In this document: positions 12,146 through 24,388 of the stretch, one piece after another
How positions within the stretch are numbered: position 1 is the stretch's first letter
Layout of the letters: the number at the start of each line of letters is the position of its first letter
Assembly (NCBI GenBank): GCA_030411725.1
Contig: MU839852.1
Location: 247,169 to 311,168 of the forward strand
Direction: 5' to 3'
Source: Echria macrotheca
Lineage: Eukaryota > Ascomycota > Sordariomycetes > Sordariales > Schizotheciaceae
Length of the DNA: 64,000 nucleotides
The notes under the pieces: generated by a model
Seen by the model: only the letters and a program-made list of their open reading frames with translations
Databases searched by the model: none
Told to the model about the DNA's origin: nothing
Position numbers and translations under genes: made by a program

Positions 12146-13600
12146 ATGAGGTCCGACTTCTTTCGGCGCCTGCCGCCGCCGACGGCGATATTTCTTCTCG
12201 GCGCTCTACTCGAGCCGACAACGGCCCAGTTCTTGCACCTGCCCCGACAGACGCCGCATCCGACGACTACCCTGCCGCACCGGACGTTCGATGTCTCACC
12301 GTGGGGCATCCAGCCGACGCCGGCGCCGGTCTTCGGCTTCGATCTTTTCCGGAGGCAGGACGAGGCGACTAACACGATCTGCGGCTACATTGGCGGCGAC
12401 TCGGCGCTGCCGGCGACGTGCAGCGCCGGGTCGCACTGCGTGGTGGACACGAGTCTGAACGTGATCGGCTGCTGTCCGAACGGCGTGTCGACGTGCACGT
12501 CGGGCGTCTTTACGGGGTGCGTCGACTCCAACAGCGGCCCGCAGGCGACGGCGAACCCGCTGGTATTCACGTGCCCGGGCGACCTGGTGTGCTACAAGAA
12601 CCAGTTCGATGGCGGGTACTCCCAGTTTGGCTGCGGGACGGCGAGCAGCCTGGCGACGACGGTCAAGGCGAGCGCCTCGGGCGTTACTTCTACCTTGTCG
12701 GTATCTACTATTGGCACGACCACATCAACTTCCTCGTCGTCGTCATCTTCGTCGTCGAGTTCATCAGCCTCGTCGAGCTCCACGGCCGCAGCCGCTGGTA
12801 CGCCGAGTGCCCCACCCAAGGACCCCGGTTCGCCGGGTAGCGATAAGATCGGGCCCATCGTCGGCGGCACCATAGGGGGTGTCTCGGTGTTCCTTGCGCT
12901 TCTGGCGTTCCTCATCTTCTTCCTCCGCAAGCGACGGCAAAACAAGCGAGAAGGGCCGGGACGCTTGGGTGTCCAGACGAGCTATATCTCGCCTCCCAAG
13001 TCGGGTGGTGGCAGCGAATATACTCCTGTGCACCAGTCGAACGAGGCCAACGAAGCCGGGCTTCTGGCGCACCCGCATGGTCCCCAGGGGCCACAGGGAC
13101 CACAAGGACCACCTATGGCCTACGCGGTGCCCTTGGGCGGTGGGCCGCCACAACCGGTGTGGTCGCAAGATCTCAGCGCTGGTGGGCCCTCACCCTTCGC
13201 ATACCACGGCGCAGCCGGTGCGCATACATCTTATCCGCCCGCCGAGGGCTATCACTATCCAGGGCAGTACCCGGCGGTGTACGCGGGTATGCCAGTGTTG
13301 GTGCCGGCGGCGGCAGCTACAGCAATGCCACAAGGCAAGGGGAAGGCAGCGATGGAGCCGGAGCAGATGCCATTAACAGGGGAAGGGCAAGCACCACAAG
13401 CAGGGTTAGGGAGGATAGGGGAGGAAGACGAAGACCGCGGAATGGCGGGCGGAGCAGGGCCGGCGGGCGGAGGTGGCGGCGGCGGCGGCGACAAGGGGGG
13501 AAACAATGCGACGAGTCCGGAGACGACATCACCGAGCGGCGGGGGGCGGCCACTCTGGCAACAGAATAGGAGGCAGAGTCGGCAGCCTGTGTGGATGTAA
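12146..13600 (+). CDS. Single-pass cell-surface protein, Cys-rich ectodomain and Ser-rich stalk
   Basis: One exon, 484 aa. A signal peptide fits residues 1-28 (charged start, hydrophobic core, cleavage near TTA-Q). A dibasic FRRQ site at about residue 70 is a likely Kex2 processing point. Residues 75-165 contain about 10 cysteines in a compact ectodomain. A run of Ser residues (about 195-215) forms an O-glycosylated-type stalk. One transmembrane helix lies at about 240-262 and is followed by a basic KRRQNKR stop-transfer motif. The cytosolic tail is Gly/Pro-rich with collagen-like GPQ repeats and polyglycine. The architecture resembles fungal wall-stress sensor (Wsc/Mid2-like) proteins without proving that role. 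No intron is needed. The tail is low-complexity and may vary in length among strains. Confidence 0.8.
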   Translation: MRSDFFRRLPPPTAIFLLGALLEPTTAQFLHLPRQTPHPTTTLPHRTFDVSPWGIQPTPAPVFGFDLFRRQDEATNTICGYIGGDSALPATCSAGSHCVVDTSLNVIGCCPNGVSTCTSGVFTGCVDSNSGPQATANPLVFTCPGDLVCYKNQFDGGYSQFGCGTASSLATTVKASASGVTSTLSVSTIGTTTSTSSSSSSSSSSSSASSSSTAAAAGTPSAPPKDPGSPGSDKIGPIVGGTIGGVSVFLALLAFLIFFLRKRRQNKREGPGRLGVQTSYISPPKSGGGSEYTPVHQSNEANEAGLLAHPHGPQGPQGPQGPPMAYAVPLGGGPPQPVWSQDLSAGGPSPFAYHGAAGAHTSYPPAEGYHYPGQYPAVYAGMPVLVPAAAATAMPQGKGKAAMEPEQMPLTGEGQAPQAGLGRIGEEDEDRGMAGGAGPAGGGGGGGGDKGGNNATSPETTSPSGGGRPLWQQNRRQSRQPVWM

Positions 13601-14619
13601 GTCATCATTACTTGGAGTTTTTATTGGGTTGTCATTTCGGATGATGAGAGTAATGTTTGGCGTTGGGGGGAATGAAATGGGGTTTTTACGACTGGTTGAA
13701 GACAAAGAGAATGAAGATTATGTGTATATATCATGGGGTCATGGGGGATTGACAGGATGATGGCATGTTGTATTATTCTCTCTTTTTTGTTCTCTTTCTT
13801 AACTGTAATTATGCATATTACCCATCCGTGGGATGGCAGATACCACCAGTAGGGGATGGATGGGAATGATGGAGTTGAACGGATTTTTGAGAGGGAGCCA
13901 ACAACCGGCAGGTAGCTTCGAACTGAGTTGTTTATCGGCCGTGTCAGCAAACGGATTCTAAAATTGCATTGTTTGCTTCGCAAATTCCTTCGCATTGTTT
14001 TTTGAACTTTGTTCGCACTTCCAGGTTCTTCCTCGGACCCTGATTTCAGGGGGTTGCGTCCTCATCGCAAACAAATGGCGTTGGTGACACACCGTCGCTG
14101 TGGAGACACGAGCTTACAGCGCCCTAGACAGCCTAGATCGTCGGGTCCCTGCGTTCGGAGGCGTACATCGTGGAAATGCATGCTTTATCGGGTTTATTAT
14201 CCGACAATTCCTTTTTCTCGTGCACTTTTTGCATAACTTGTCGTAACTAGTGTACGGAATAGTTCTAGAATACTCTTAGTGCGGATTGATCGTGGTGACG
14301 TAACTTTGACAAAGCTTGAGAGGTGGGGTGTGTGGACTGCCGAGGTTCCAGTCGCGGGCCTGCTGCTCCCCTCCATAGCGGGGTACTGGGCGAAGAGACT
14401 GTCGTTAACATGGCCGGGAACAGGAACCCATGACGTTGGATTGGCGAAATTTTTGTTAGGGCAGTTGTGGAAGGTGGGGTTTGGGCTGGGGTTTGGGGAT
14501 ATATATAGAGATGGTTTTTGCTGAGTTGGAGGGTAGGAGTGAGAAAGTTGGGATGAAAGTACAAGAGTCTTCTTGTGATCTCAGCCTGGAAATAATAAGA
14601 GAGAAAACAAGACACGATA
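13601..14619. other. Intergenic region, no gene seen
   Basis: About 1.0 kb between co-directional genes. It is AT-richer than its flanks, as expected for a 3' UTR followed by the promoter of the DJ-1-type gene. A TATATATAG-like motif lies near 14501-14508, about 115 nt before the next start. No ORF stands out. Confidence 0.45.
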
Positions 14620-15403
14620 ATGGCACCCAAGGTTCTGGTCATTCTTACATCCCATGGGAAGCTGGGGGATACGGGGAAGGAAACCGGTTGGTTTTTGGTA
14701 GGTCTTATTACATCACATCACTTATAACTTCGGGAGATATATAGAGGAGGTAAGGTAGGTAAGGTGCTGACATAACCTCTAGCCCGAGTTCGCCCACCCC
14801 TACGACGAGCTCGTCGCCGCCGGCTTCGAGGTGACAACGGCCTCGCCGGCCGGCGGCGCCGCCCCGCTTGACCCGAACTCGATCGAGATGTACAAGGAGG
14901 ACAAGTCGTCGGTTGCCTTCCTCAACAGCAAGAAGGCGCTCTGGGAGCAGACGGCGCGCCTGGCTGACTTTGTCGGCAAGGCGGACGAGTTCGACGCCGT
15001 CTTTGTTCCCGGCGGTCATGGGCCCATGTTTGATCTCGCCGTCGACCCGGTCTCGCAGCAGCTTATTGCCGAGTTCGCTGCGAAGGGGAAGGTGGTGGCC
15101 GCGGTGTGTCACGGCCCTGCGGCGTTTGTGAATGTCAAGCTGCCGGGGAGCGGCGAGCATCTGCTGAAGGGGAAGAAAGTCACGGGCTTCTCGAATGCCG
15201 AGGAGGAGAAGATGAAGTTGACGCAGGCGATGCCGTTTCTCCTGGAGGATAAGCTGAATGAAGCTAGCGGGGGCGGGTTTGTCAAGGCGGATGAGCCGTG
15301 GGGGGCCAAGGTTGTTGTGGATGGCAAGGTGATTACCGGCCAGAACCCGGCGAGCGCGAAGGGAGTTGGGGAGGCGATTGTCAAGGCGGTTAAGGGGGGT
15401 TGA
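14620..15403 (+). CDS. DJ-1/PfpI superfamily protein, Hsp31-type
   Basis: Two exons (14620-14697 and 14783-15403; 85-nt phase-0 intron) give 232 aa. The short first exon supplies the MAPKVLVILTSHG strand typical of Hsp31-like proteins and is easily missed. The nucleophile elbow AAVCHGPAAF places the reactive Cys at about residue 135 with His136. A conserved Glu at about 28 sits at the splice junction, as expected for glyoxalase III-type (glutathione-independent methylglyoxalase) and chaperone members. PGGHG at about 102-106 is the other family loop. Length matches yeast Hsp31 (about 237). Likely a cytosolic stress protein handling reactive carbonyls; enzymatic activity is inferred from the conserved triad positions. 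Confidence 0.9.
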
Positions 15404-15704
15404 TATTGATTGAGAAGCTACGAGGCGGGATGGCGACACGCATGGAAGAAGAGGAAGAAGAGTGATATTGTATTCCTATGTCTTACGACGAGTACATGTA
15501 TAAGAGGAAGAGAAAACCAGGAAAGCAAATCCAAAGTAAAAGTACAAAGTCCGATACGCCCAGTGCTGCCCAGAGTACCCCCAGGGACGATAATAGATGT
15601 ATCGTGCGGTAAAAAGGACATCCTTCCTCCCGGGCCTTAGATACTCCCATATATATACGACAAGATGCTCATCATACGTCTCACTTAACGCTCCGTTCCG
15701 CCAA
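15404..15704. other. Short convergent 3' region
   Basis: About 300 nt between the DJ-1-type gene and a minus-strand small gene. AT-richer, with nothing beyond probable 3' UTR sequence. Confidence 0.4.
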
Positions 15705-16118
15705 TCATAACCTTGGCCGGTCCCCAGATTGCGTTCCGGTGTCGACAAAGCTTCCCCAGGTGGCAACATCAGACCCGCTTGAGGCGTACTTCAGTAACTG
15801 GTCGCCCTCCGGCGACAGTGTAAGGACATGTTCGATGTTGTGGTAAGGATCCTCGGAGATCTGTTGTCCCAGCCATTGCTCCAGTGGTACATGGAGGAGG
15901 CTCGAGTCTTTTGAAGGTTGTTGAGCAAGTGACTTGCTATGATTGAAAGCATCTTGGATCTGTGAACAGAGTTTCGCCTTGGCGACTAGATGAGATGGAA
16001 GCGAGTATGGGCGGGACTTGGGTGTTGGATCGGCGTTGCTTCGATGCCCGGATTCTTGTGAGTGGTCCCAGGACCGCGCCGTGCCTCGTGGCGTCTGATG
16101 ATGTGGCCCGTTGGACAT
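15705..16118 (-). CDS. Small hypothetical protein
   Basis: A 137-aa single-exon ORF with no recognised family. It is Ser/Gln/His-rich and hydrophilic at the N-terminus, followed by a helical central part (residues about 45-110) with no signal peptide or membrane segment. It is kept because the composition looks more protein-like than the overlapping frames and it starts at an ATG. It could still be chance, and an upstream exon cannot be excluded. Confidence 0.35.
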   Translation of the reverse strand: MSNGPHHQTPRGTARSWDHSQESGHRSNADPTPKSRPYSLPSHLVAKAKLCSQIQDAFNHSKSLAQQPSKDSSLLHVPLEQWLGQQISEDPYHNIEHVLTLSPEGDQLLKYASSGSDVATWGSFVDTGTQSGDRPRL

Positions 16119-17222
16119 TTGGAAGGAGTGTTTGAGAATGGGTGGTTTTGAAATTAGATATGCTTGTTTTCTCTGAAAATATCAACATCAGACCTGACAC
16201 GAGGCAGCTCGAGGTCATGGAAATCGGTAGTAGTATTTATATGTTTATATGTGTGATCCAAGATCACCTCCTTACACCCACAAGCGCTCGTCAACCTCCT
16301 TTCCTCTGTGAAAACCGAGGTCGACTGACTCGATTCCGCCTTGGTCTGAAACAGAGCCGGTTGGTTGGTTTAAAGTCAAAAACACCACATGGTCCATTTG
16401 TGCATATCAGGTCCGGACATGTGGGTGCTTCTGATCGAGTTGATCATGTTGCCTAATAGGGAAATCATGCTCCTCGGAGGCGGTGCTGGTCAGTCGGCTG
16501 TATGTCTGCCGATATCGGACATCTTGTTATCATCAGAGGAGGGCAACAAACAAAACGGACCAGTAGGGAGGGGTGAGACTGGACGACCGGGCAAAGTTGG
16601 CATGTAAGGCGTTCTCGGCCCTGCCAGGGGAATGCTATTCCATAGGTGCGGAATTGCCAAAGCCGTGTCTGGCCGAGAATATTGAGTATCCAGTGGTCCG
16701 ATTGAGGAAAGACGAGTGGTGGAAAGACAGAAATTGATTGGCCTTGCTGCAGGTGATCAAGGAGGCTTATCACTTACCTATGTCTTATGTCGCACCGTTC
16801 CTGGCTCCACGTCACGGCGTCACATTTCCAGAAGATTGGGAGGCTGGGAAGTCCGATTGTGCATAATCCTCCGGATTTGTGGATCAAGTTGGGTTGGGTA
16901 GTCCTTTCGTAAAAGCCCCCGGATGGTTCGCCCAGTTCGCCGGTATCCCTCAAGGCAACCATCTGCGGGGCACCTCCTACCCACCTCATGCACACTTGGA
17001 CCTGGATTGAGCCCAAGTTGATGACTTTTGGCCAATCTGAAGCTGGCTTATTTGCTATGCATATCTCGGGGTGCAAAAGGACCCCCCGGTTGTTGAATAC
17101 TTGATGTCGCTCCCTACCTCTTCATTAGAGTCGAGAACACCTGTCCCTCGCTCTGTCCTGGCACTCTCCACTTTCAGAACCATCCAATTTGTGCCCTTGC
17201 AGATATCTCGCCCGGAACCTCC
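16119..17222. other. Intergenic region, no supported gene
   Basis: 1.1 kb upstream of the Clr5-domain gene. Two minus-strand ORFs of about 100 aa (16465-16773 and 16774-17076) abut but have no recognisable domain or splice logic. I see nothing firm. Confidence 0.4.
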
Positions 17223-18819
17223 ATGATGCCCCTAATGGAAAACGGACAGCCGGGACACCCGTGGAGGCTGAAGTCTGAGGACTGGGAGCAGATGCGGCCA
17301 CGCCTGACGAGAATGCACGAATCAATGTTCATTCCCCAGATCAGGGACATTTTGAAGACGGAGGGTATTGAATTGACGTAAGCGGCTTAACTCACTTTCA
17401 GACGCTTCTTCGGCTGACTCCAACAGTAACAAACAGTAGGACCCCAGGTCTGTGGCTTGACTACCTATGCTGACATCTACGAGACTCAAAGACCAGTTCA
17501 AAAAATGGAAGCTCAAGAAGAAAAACTTCAAGCGTGCTGATCTCGACCGGGTACTTGACGAGATGTCGAAGGCTGGAGAGGTGATTCCCCGGACCGGCCT
17601 TGTCAACTGGCAGGGTTTCCAGATTCCGGCTCAAAAGCTTCACCGGCGCGAGAAAGAACGGACTCGTACCTGCCGAAAGCAGAGAACGGTAATCCCAGAG
17701 TCCCAAGGTCAAAGTACGCCTCAAGACGCCCTCCCCTCATCTCCAGTCCCACCAGCTGCCGAGAACACGGAACCTCCAAAGCCTCCTCCAGTTCAGCCTG
17801 CTCTTCCTGCACTCCCGGAAAGGAATGATAAGGATGACATCGATAAGAATATTTGGGTATGTGTTGCTGTGCATATTCTGAACATTATCTCACTCATGAC
17901 AGAAAATCCGTCTGTTTGCCGGCTACGCTGTCTGGTTCTATGATTTTCTTCGACTTTGCTGCGACCCCGAGCTCTCACCTGTGCCACCAAACGCCTGGGG
18001 GAGCTTCATGAGGGAAGAGCTGGCAGGTTATGAACTCTTGTTTTTGAAATTCATTGACGGGTCACAACCCGCAACCCGGACTGCCAGAGATGCAGTTGTG
18101 CAGCTCAAGGTGGCATTGAACTCGGCTTACTCGGGGATGGAATCGGATACATCCTCCGACATAGGATCGTATGCCTCCTCTCATGCTGTCTCAGATATCT
18201 CCTCCAAGGTAGAAGCAGACGCGTCCAGCAGTATTGGGTCCGGGGGATCGTCTCGTACGATATCGGATGATGCAGAGGACGGGGCAGAATCTCAAGGTAT
18301 GTCCCCCAGCTCATTGCGCTTGATTTATGGGCTGAGTCCTACTCAGTTCTCGATGTGAGGAATTCATACCGGATGCTTCACGTTATCTCTCAGCGTCACT
18401 ACCCTTCCGAAACCCCCAACAGGCGACAGCACATCCGCAACGAGCTCGATTTATTTCAGCGGCGAATGGAGAAAATGGCCAAGTCGTACAACAAGCTTAT
18501 CACGAGGATCCGGACCGAGGGCAGGCAATGCCTCAAGGCAAATGCCAGGCCGTTTCGAGCCAATGGCGGGTCGCCCGCGGGCTTTTGCTTCCGACTTCGG
18601 GAAGTTGTTCTCCACGCTGTGAAGGAGGACATCTTCCAAGATCCCGCCCTGGATTTTACTCGGTTCAAGGTCCTCCACCCCGGCCGTTCCCGAGGGCCTT
18701 CCATTACTTTCATTGATGACGCTGCCGCCTTACCATGTGTGGCGGCTCGGGATCCGGTGCTGTTTGGTGAGGCGGACGATTATGACACAAAATCGGCAGA
18801 TTCGTTGCCGGAAGCTTGA
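17223..18819 (+). CDS. Clr5-domain protein
   Basis: Four exons (17223-17377, 17484-17856, 17903-18296, 18347-18819) give 464 aa. The first intron splits the Clr5 domain. Once spliced, residues about 12-70 read as a basic helical domain with W/M anchors, ending in LKDQFKKWKLKKKNFKR, which matches the QYKRxFKKWxLxKN ending of the Clr5 family. Clr5 was described from a fission-yeast silencing factor and is common at the N-terminus of filamentous-fungal proteins, so a DNA- or chromatin-linked role is plausible. The rest is a Pro-rich linker, a helical region with a Trp/Phe-rich patch after the second intron, a Ser/Asp low-complexity stretch, and a conserved-looking C-terminal domain. Start choice: ATGs at 17223, 17226 and 17235 are all in frame. 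Confidence 0.72.
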
Positions 18820-19427
18820 TGTTCTGTATTGTTCCTCTTGGTATCTGTTTTCACCAGATTTTGGGTATATTGCTGTCGCGCCAACAGTCAGCCCGAAGGC
18901 AGTCAGCATTCTCGTCTTGCCCTATATACATGTGTACTAGGGTATTTGATTTTTTTCGGTTCTGGTTCAGCTCATGATTGGATCCTCCACAATCTATTCT
19001 AGATATCAGTATGCAATAAAGTGCATATGTCACTAAAATCCAAACACCGAAGTTTCTGAAGTTGTTTATTCCGCACCTTAGGTACATAGAAAACACTTAT
19101 AGACGAGATACACGTCTTCCATCCGGGATCAGAGCACTCATTTATTTAGATACTCTTTATTTACGATAATCGTCCACTCTTCTAATTTAGTTGTCCCAAA
19201 GAGGTGAGAACACAGTGAACTTTGGACGCTTTCACTGTACGGATTACCGCAGCGAATTGGCGGGGTTCAGCGGGGCGACGCGCTGCGACGCGGGGCTGAA
19301 CTGTTGAAAGCCGGAGACAAGCTATGACCACCAAATTAAGTCCGCCGTTGCATCACCATCCCAACCTCAGCGCTCAGCTCGGATCGAATGTGCGACTGCT
19401 GTTCCCACCGCCTCCCGCCCGTCAGCA
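18820..19427. other. Intergenic region
   Basis: 608 nt between two co-directional genes: the 3' UTR of the Clr5-domain gene, then the DDB1 promoter. AT-rich in the left half. No TATA box close to the DDB1 start and no ORF of note. Confidence 0.4.
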
Positions 19428-22400
19428 ATGGCGTACATTGCACCGATCCATAGGCCGACCAGCGTGCGGCATGCGCTGTCCAGCCGTCTCCTGTCGGCCG
19501 ACGAGGAGAGTCTGGTCCTGGCGTAAGAGCTTCTGGCCCCCCGACGTTTCCGAAACTGACAGCTCCCAGCAAGGCCAACCGACTCGAGATCTACCGCCTC
19601 GCCAATGGCGTCCTCTCCATGGTGCACTCCAAGGTCATTAACGGCACCATTGCTGTTCTGCAGAAGCTGCGTCCCAAGGACTCGCCGACCGATCTGCTCT
19701 TTGTCGGCACCGAACGGTTCGAATACTTCACGCTGGTATGGGACCCCGAAACCGAACAGCTTGATACGATGGACCCGTTCAAAGACCCGGGCGAACACCA
19801 TATGCGCGACTCGCAGAGCCACGACAAATGCCTGGTAGACCCGAGCGGTCGGTACATGGCGATGCACCTCTGGGAGGGCGTCCTGACCATCATGAGGCTG
19901 GGCAGCAGAAAGAATACAGCCCTAACACTTGATATAATGGATCAAGTGCGCCTAGCGGAGCTGTTCATCAAGGCTAGCACGTTTCTCTACACCGAGACGG
20001 GCCATCCGAAGATTGCCTTCCTCTACCAAAGCCGGTCCGACGCGCACGATTCGAAGCTGGCTACATATCGATTAACCTCGGACGACCGCGGTTCGCAAGC
20101 CTCAAGGTTCGACCCTCAAAGGGATCGGGAGATTGATGTAGACATTGCGGACCCGGGAGCCGGCATGTTGATTCCGGTTCGAAAAGTGGAAGAGGAGGTC
20201 AAGAGACACAATTTTCGCAATGTCGAGGCCGCGAAAGCGCACCTCGGCGGTCTCATCGTGGTGGGTGAGACGAGGCTCCTCTACATCGACGAGGTGACCA
20301 AGCGCAAGGTCGAATCCGCACTCGCAGAGGCATCCATCTTTGTCGCTTGGGCCGAGTTCGACCCGCAACACTATTTCCTAGCGGACGACTATGGAAACAT
20401 GCATTTGCTGACGATTCTTACCGAGGGTGTGGTCGTGACGGGTATGGAGGTTAGCAAGATCGGTATCACGTCGCGCGCCAGCAGTCTCGTGTATCTCGAT
20501 GACGACGTCGGCGACGGCATTTTGTTCGTCGCATCCCATTATGGCGACTCGCAACTCTTCCGAGTTGACTTCTCCGAAGGCGCGCAGCAGATCCTTCAAG
20601 AGATCCAGGTGCTTAAGAACATTGGTCCCGTTTTGGATTTCGCGGTTATGGATATGGGTAACCGAGAAAACGACAGCAAGCTTGGCAACGAATACTCGTC
20701 CGGCCAGGCACGAATTGTTATGGGAAGTGGCGTTTACAAGGATGGATCATTACGGAGCGTGCGCAGCGGTGTTGGCCTCGAGGATGTTGGAATCCTGGGT
20801 GACCTCGAGCAGACGCGGGCACTCTTCTCTTTGGCGTCGTACGGAGCTGAAAAGGTTGATACCCTGGTTGCGTCCTTTTTGACCGAAACTCGCGTTTTTA
20901 GGTTTGATGGCTCAGGGGAGGTGGAAGAACTCGAGGCCTTCTGCGGCATGACGCTCGACCGGCAGACGTTGGTCGCTTTTAGTCTGCCGAACGGGCATCT
21001 TTTGCAAGTTACGCCGGCCGCGGCCTTGCTTCTCGACGCCGAGAACGGTCTTACGCTGGCGTCATGGTCCCCGGAGGAGGGAAAGGAGATTACGAACGCT
21101 TCTGCAAACAAGGAGTGGCTTCTTCTATCTGTAGATGGAACAGGTCTAGTGTCACTTGCTCTTCAGGGCGATCTCCGAGTCGTTCAGAAGAGGGATATCA
21201 GCAACGAAGACCAAGTTGCGTGCATCCATGTAGCGCCTCAGCTGTCTGATGTTGCAGCGGTCGGGTTCTGGACTTCGGGAACCGTCTCCATCGTTGACCT
21301 ACATACGCTCCAGCCAATTCACGGCGAGGGGCTTCGGAAAACTGAAGACGACGCATCCATCCCGCGGGACCTGGCTTTGGTTCAGGTCTTGCCCCCGGCG
21401 GTTTCTGGGCCGACTCTGTTTATCGCCATGGAGGATGGAAATGTGGTCACATTCAACATATCCAGCGATTTTTCATTTACTGCGAGGAAAAGCGTCATTC
21501 TGGGAACGCGACAAGCGCGATTTCACCTGCTCCCGCAGGAAGACGGCATCTACAACATCTTTGCCACAACCGAGCACCCCAGTCTCATCTATGGTTCGGA
21601 GCGAAGAATTGTCTACTCGGCCGTGACGGCCGAGGATGCCACATGCGTCTGCTCCTTCGACGCGGTGGCATATCCCGGCGCTATTGTGGTGGCCACGGAC
21701 GACCAGATCAAGATTTCCCAGATCGACGCCGAGAGGCGAGCACACGTACGGCAACTGCCCATGGGTGAGACGATAAGGCGTCTTGCCTACTCGCCGAGCG
21801 AAAAGGTGTTTGGCCTTGGCTGTATCAAGAGGGAGCTGGTCTCCGGCGAGGAAATCATCCAAAGCTCGTTCAGGCTGGTTGATGAGGTCATCTTCGACAA
21901 AGTCGGCAAGACATATCATCTGGGGACACCATCCTACACAGAACTGGTCGAGGCTGTCATACGGGCCGAGTTACCTGACTCGTATGGCAATATGGTGGAG
22001 CGGTTCATCGTGGGCACCAGCTTTCTGCCTGACCCGAGTATCGCAGCGAGCTCTACCGCCCGCGGGCGGATTCTCGTATTCGGTATCGACAATGAGAGGA
22101 ATCCATATCCGGTGTTGAAGCAGGAGCTCAAGGGAGCGTGTCGGTGTCTCGCCGTGATGGATGGCAAGATTATTGCTGGTTTGACCAAGACTGTCGTCAT
22201 CAGTCAATTCGAGGAGACATCGGCCATCACCGGCCAGCTGACGAAGTTGGCTTCCTACCGCCCGTCTACGTACCCGGTAGACATCGCCGTCCACGGAGAC
22301 ATGATCGCCGTTGCCGATTTGACGAAGTCGGTGTCACTAGTACAATACGTACCCTCAATCGAGGGCAAGCCACCGCAGCTGATCGAACGCGCGCGGCATT

Positions 22401-22987
22401 ACCAGTCAGCCTGGGCAACGGCGGTCTGTCATGTGGACGTTGAGTCGTGGCTCGAGGCTGATGCCGACGGCAATCTGGTGGTGCTGCGGCGGAACGTACA
22501 AGGAGTCACGGATGAAGACAAGAAGCGGTTAGAGCTCACGAGTGAGATGAACCTCGGCGAAATGGTCAACAAGATCCGCGAGATAACGGTTGAGACGAGT
22601 GATACTGCCATGGTCCTCCCCAAGGCATTCTTGGGCACGGTAAGATGGGCGCCCGCATACTGTCCGATACAAACTAACAGAATGCAGGTTGAGGGCGGAA
22701 TCTACATGTTTGGGCTGGTGGCACCCCATGCCCAAGACTTGCTCCTTCGGTTCCAGGACAAGCTTGCGGCCGTCATCAAGACAGCCGGCGGAATCGAGCA
22801 CAGAACCTACAGAGCGTTCCGGAATGCGGAGCGCGAGAGCGACAGGCCGTATCGATTTGTGGACGGGGAGCTCTTGGAAAGATATTTGGATCAGGATGAG
22901 GAGACGCAGAAGGAGATCTGCCAGGGCCTTGGGCCAAGTATTGAGGACATGCGCAACACCGTAGAAGAGCTCAGGCGGATGCATTGA
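19428..22987 (+). CDS. DDB1: DDB1-type damage-specific DNA-binding protein 1
   Basis: Three exons (19428-19522, 19570-22639, 22688-22987) give 1154 aa. The N-terminus begins MAYIAPIHRPTSV, typical of the family, and the protein runs as three beta-propellers (WD40-like blades without strict WD motifs) to the characteristic C-terminal FVDGELLERYLD and EELRRMH ending. DDB1 is the adaptor of Cullin-4 ubiquitin ligases and acts in nucleotide-excision repair and, in fungi, in heterochromatin silencing (DIM-8 in Neurospora). The last intron is 48 nt, stop-free and in frame. It is called an intron because splicing restores LGTVEGG, which matches the family, and because it holds a CTAAC branch site. 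Length fits DDB1 (about 1140). Confidence 0.93.
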
Positions 22988-23350
22988 GCCAGTACATAAA
23001 CCAGATAAAAATCTCGTCCTTGTTGGGCGATGTAGTGGATAATGAGATCATGATTGAAATCGCCAGCTGCTGGCAGTGACGATGCAGACCGGCAGCCGGC
23101 TGCGGAAGAAACCGGGAGTTGCACGAGCCAATCATGTGTCGGCTAATGATGATTGGGGCCTGAGGCACGGACTCTGGGCCACGGCAGGCGAAAGTGGAAA
23201 CAAGCTCGGGTCAGAAAAACCTCAGCTCATGAGTCGGATTCGAAGCTTGCAATTGAACCTCACCCCCGTCAATTGAACCCGCAATTCCACCCGGACGCCC
23301 GTCTGCAGCGCACCCGCTCGCCTCTCCGTCCACCTCCCTCCCCGTGCGAA
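22988..23350. other. Promoter region of the Rieske gene
   Basis: 363 nt between DDB1 and the Rieske gene. The right end is C/T-rich, as in fungal housekeeping promoters. Nothing else seen. Confidence 0.4.
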
Positions 23351-24388
23351 ATGGCGTCCCTCACTACTCAGGCCTCGCGCGCCCTCGCGCGGTCGTCCCC
23401 GGCCCTCCGGCTTCCCGCCGCCGCCGCCCGCGCCGCCTGCCTCAGCACCTCGTCGGCCGTGCAGGGCTCGTCGGCGTCGTCGAGCTTCGAGAGCCCGTTC
23501 AAGGGCGAGTCGGCGTACACCAAGGTGCCCGACTTTTCCAAGTACATGTCCAAGGGCCCCGCGAGCCGGAACCAGCTGTTTGGGTATTTTATGGTCGGCA
23601 CGCTCGGAGCCATCTCGGCTGCTGGTGCGAAGGCCACTATTCAGGGTGAGTGGTGGGAAGGGATTTATTGGGATTTATATTGGGAATTGGATGGAGAAAG
23701 AGACGAATTGGGGTGGTGGTGGAGGAGTGGAAGGGGCTGTTGCGGGAATTGTCTGGACGGGAGAGGGTGCTGACGCGCATCATCGCAGAGTTCCTGAAGA
23801 ACATGTCTGCTTCGGCTGATGTGTTGGCCATGGCCAAGGTTGAGGTTGATCTCAATGCCATCCCCGAGGGCAAGAACGTAAGATTCTCACGATCAGGTCG
23901 CAGCAGCCAAGGGCCGAGGAGGCTGATCACAAGAATACAGGTCATCATCAAGTGGCGAGGCAAGCCCGTCTTCATCCGACACCGCACGGCCGAGGAGATC
24001 GAGGAGGCCAACAAGGTCAACGTTGCGTCATTAAGAGACCCGCAGTCCGACGAGGAACGCGTCAAGAAGCCCGAGTGGCTTGTCATGCTGGGTAGGTGTT
24101 TCCGGTCGAGGAGGAGGCCCGATCGCCCGTGGCAAGGCGATCTCCGTTGGGCTTGAAACACGGAGGGCTTTGAAGCAACCATGGAGGCTAACGGCGGTGA
24201 TAACAGGTGTCTGCACACATCTTGGCTGCGTCCCCATCGGCGAGGCGGGCGACTATGGCGGTTGGTTCTGCCCCTGCCACGGTTCTCACTACGACATCTC
24301 TGGCCGGATCAGGAAAGGACCGGCGCCGCTCAACCTCGAGATTCCCGCGTACGACTTCCCCGAGGAAGACAAGTTGGTTATCGGTTAG
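23351..24388 (+). CDS. RIP1: Rieske iron-sulfur subunit of the cytochrome bc1 complex
   Basis: Four exons (23351-23645, 23789-23877, 23941-24091, 24207-24388) give 238 aa. The Ala/Arg/Ser-rich N-terminus is a mitochondrial presequence. One membrane anchor follows at about residues 75-98, then a hinge containing LxxMSASADVLAMAKVEV. The soluble domain has CTHLGC (181-186) and CPCHGS (200-205): expected cluster ligands are Cys181, His183, Cys200 and His203, with Cys186/Cys202 as the disulfide. It passes electrons from ubiquinol to cytochrome c1 in the inner membrane. Length is slightly above yeast Rip1 (215). All three introns keep phase. The first (143 nt) is the longest intron of the gene. Confidence 0.96.
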
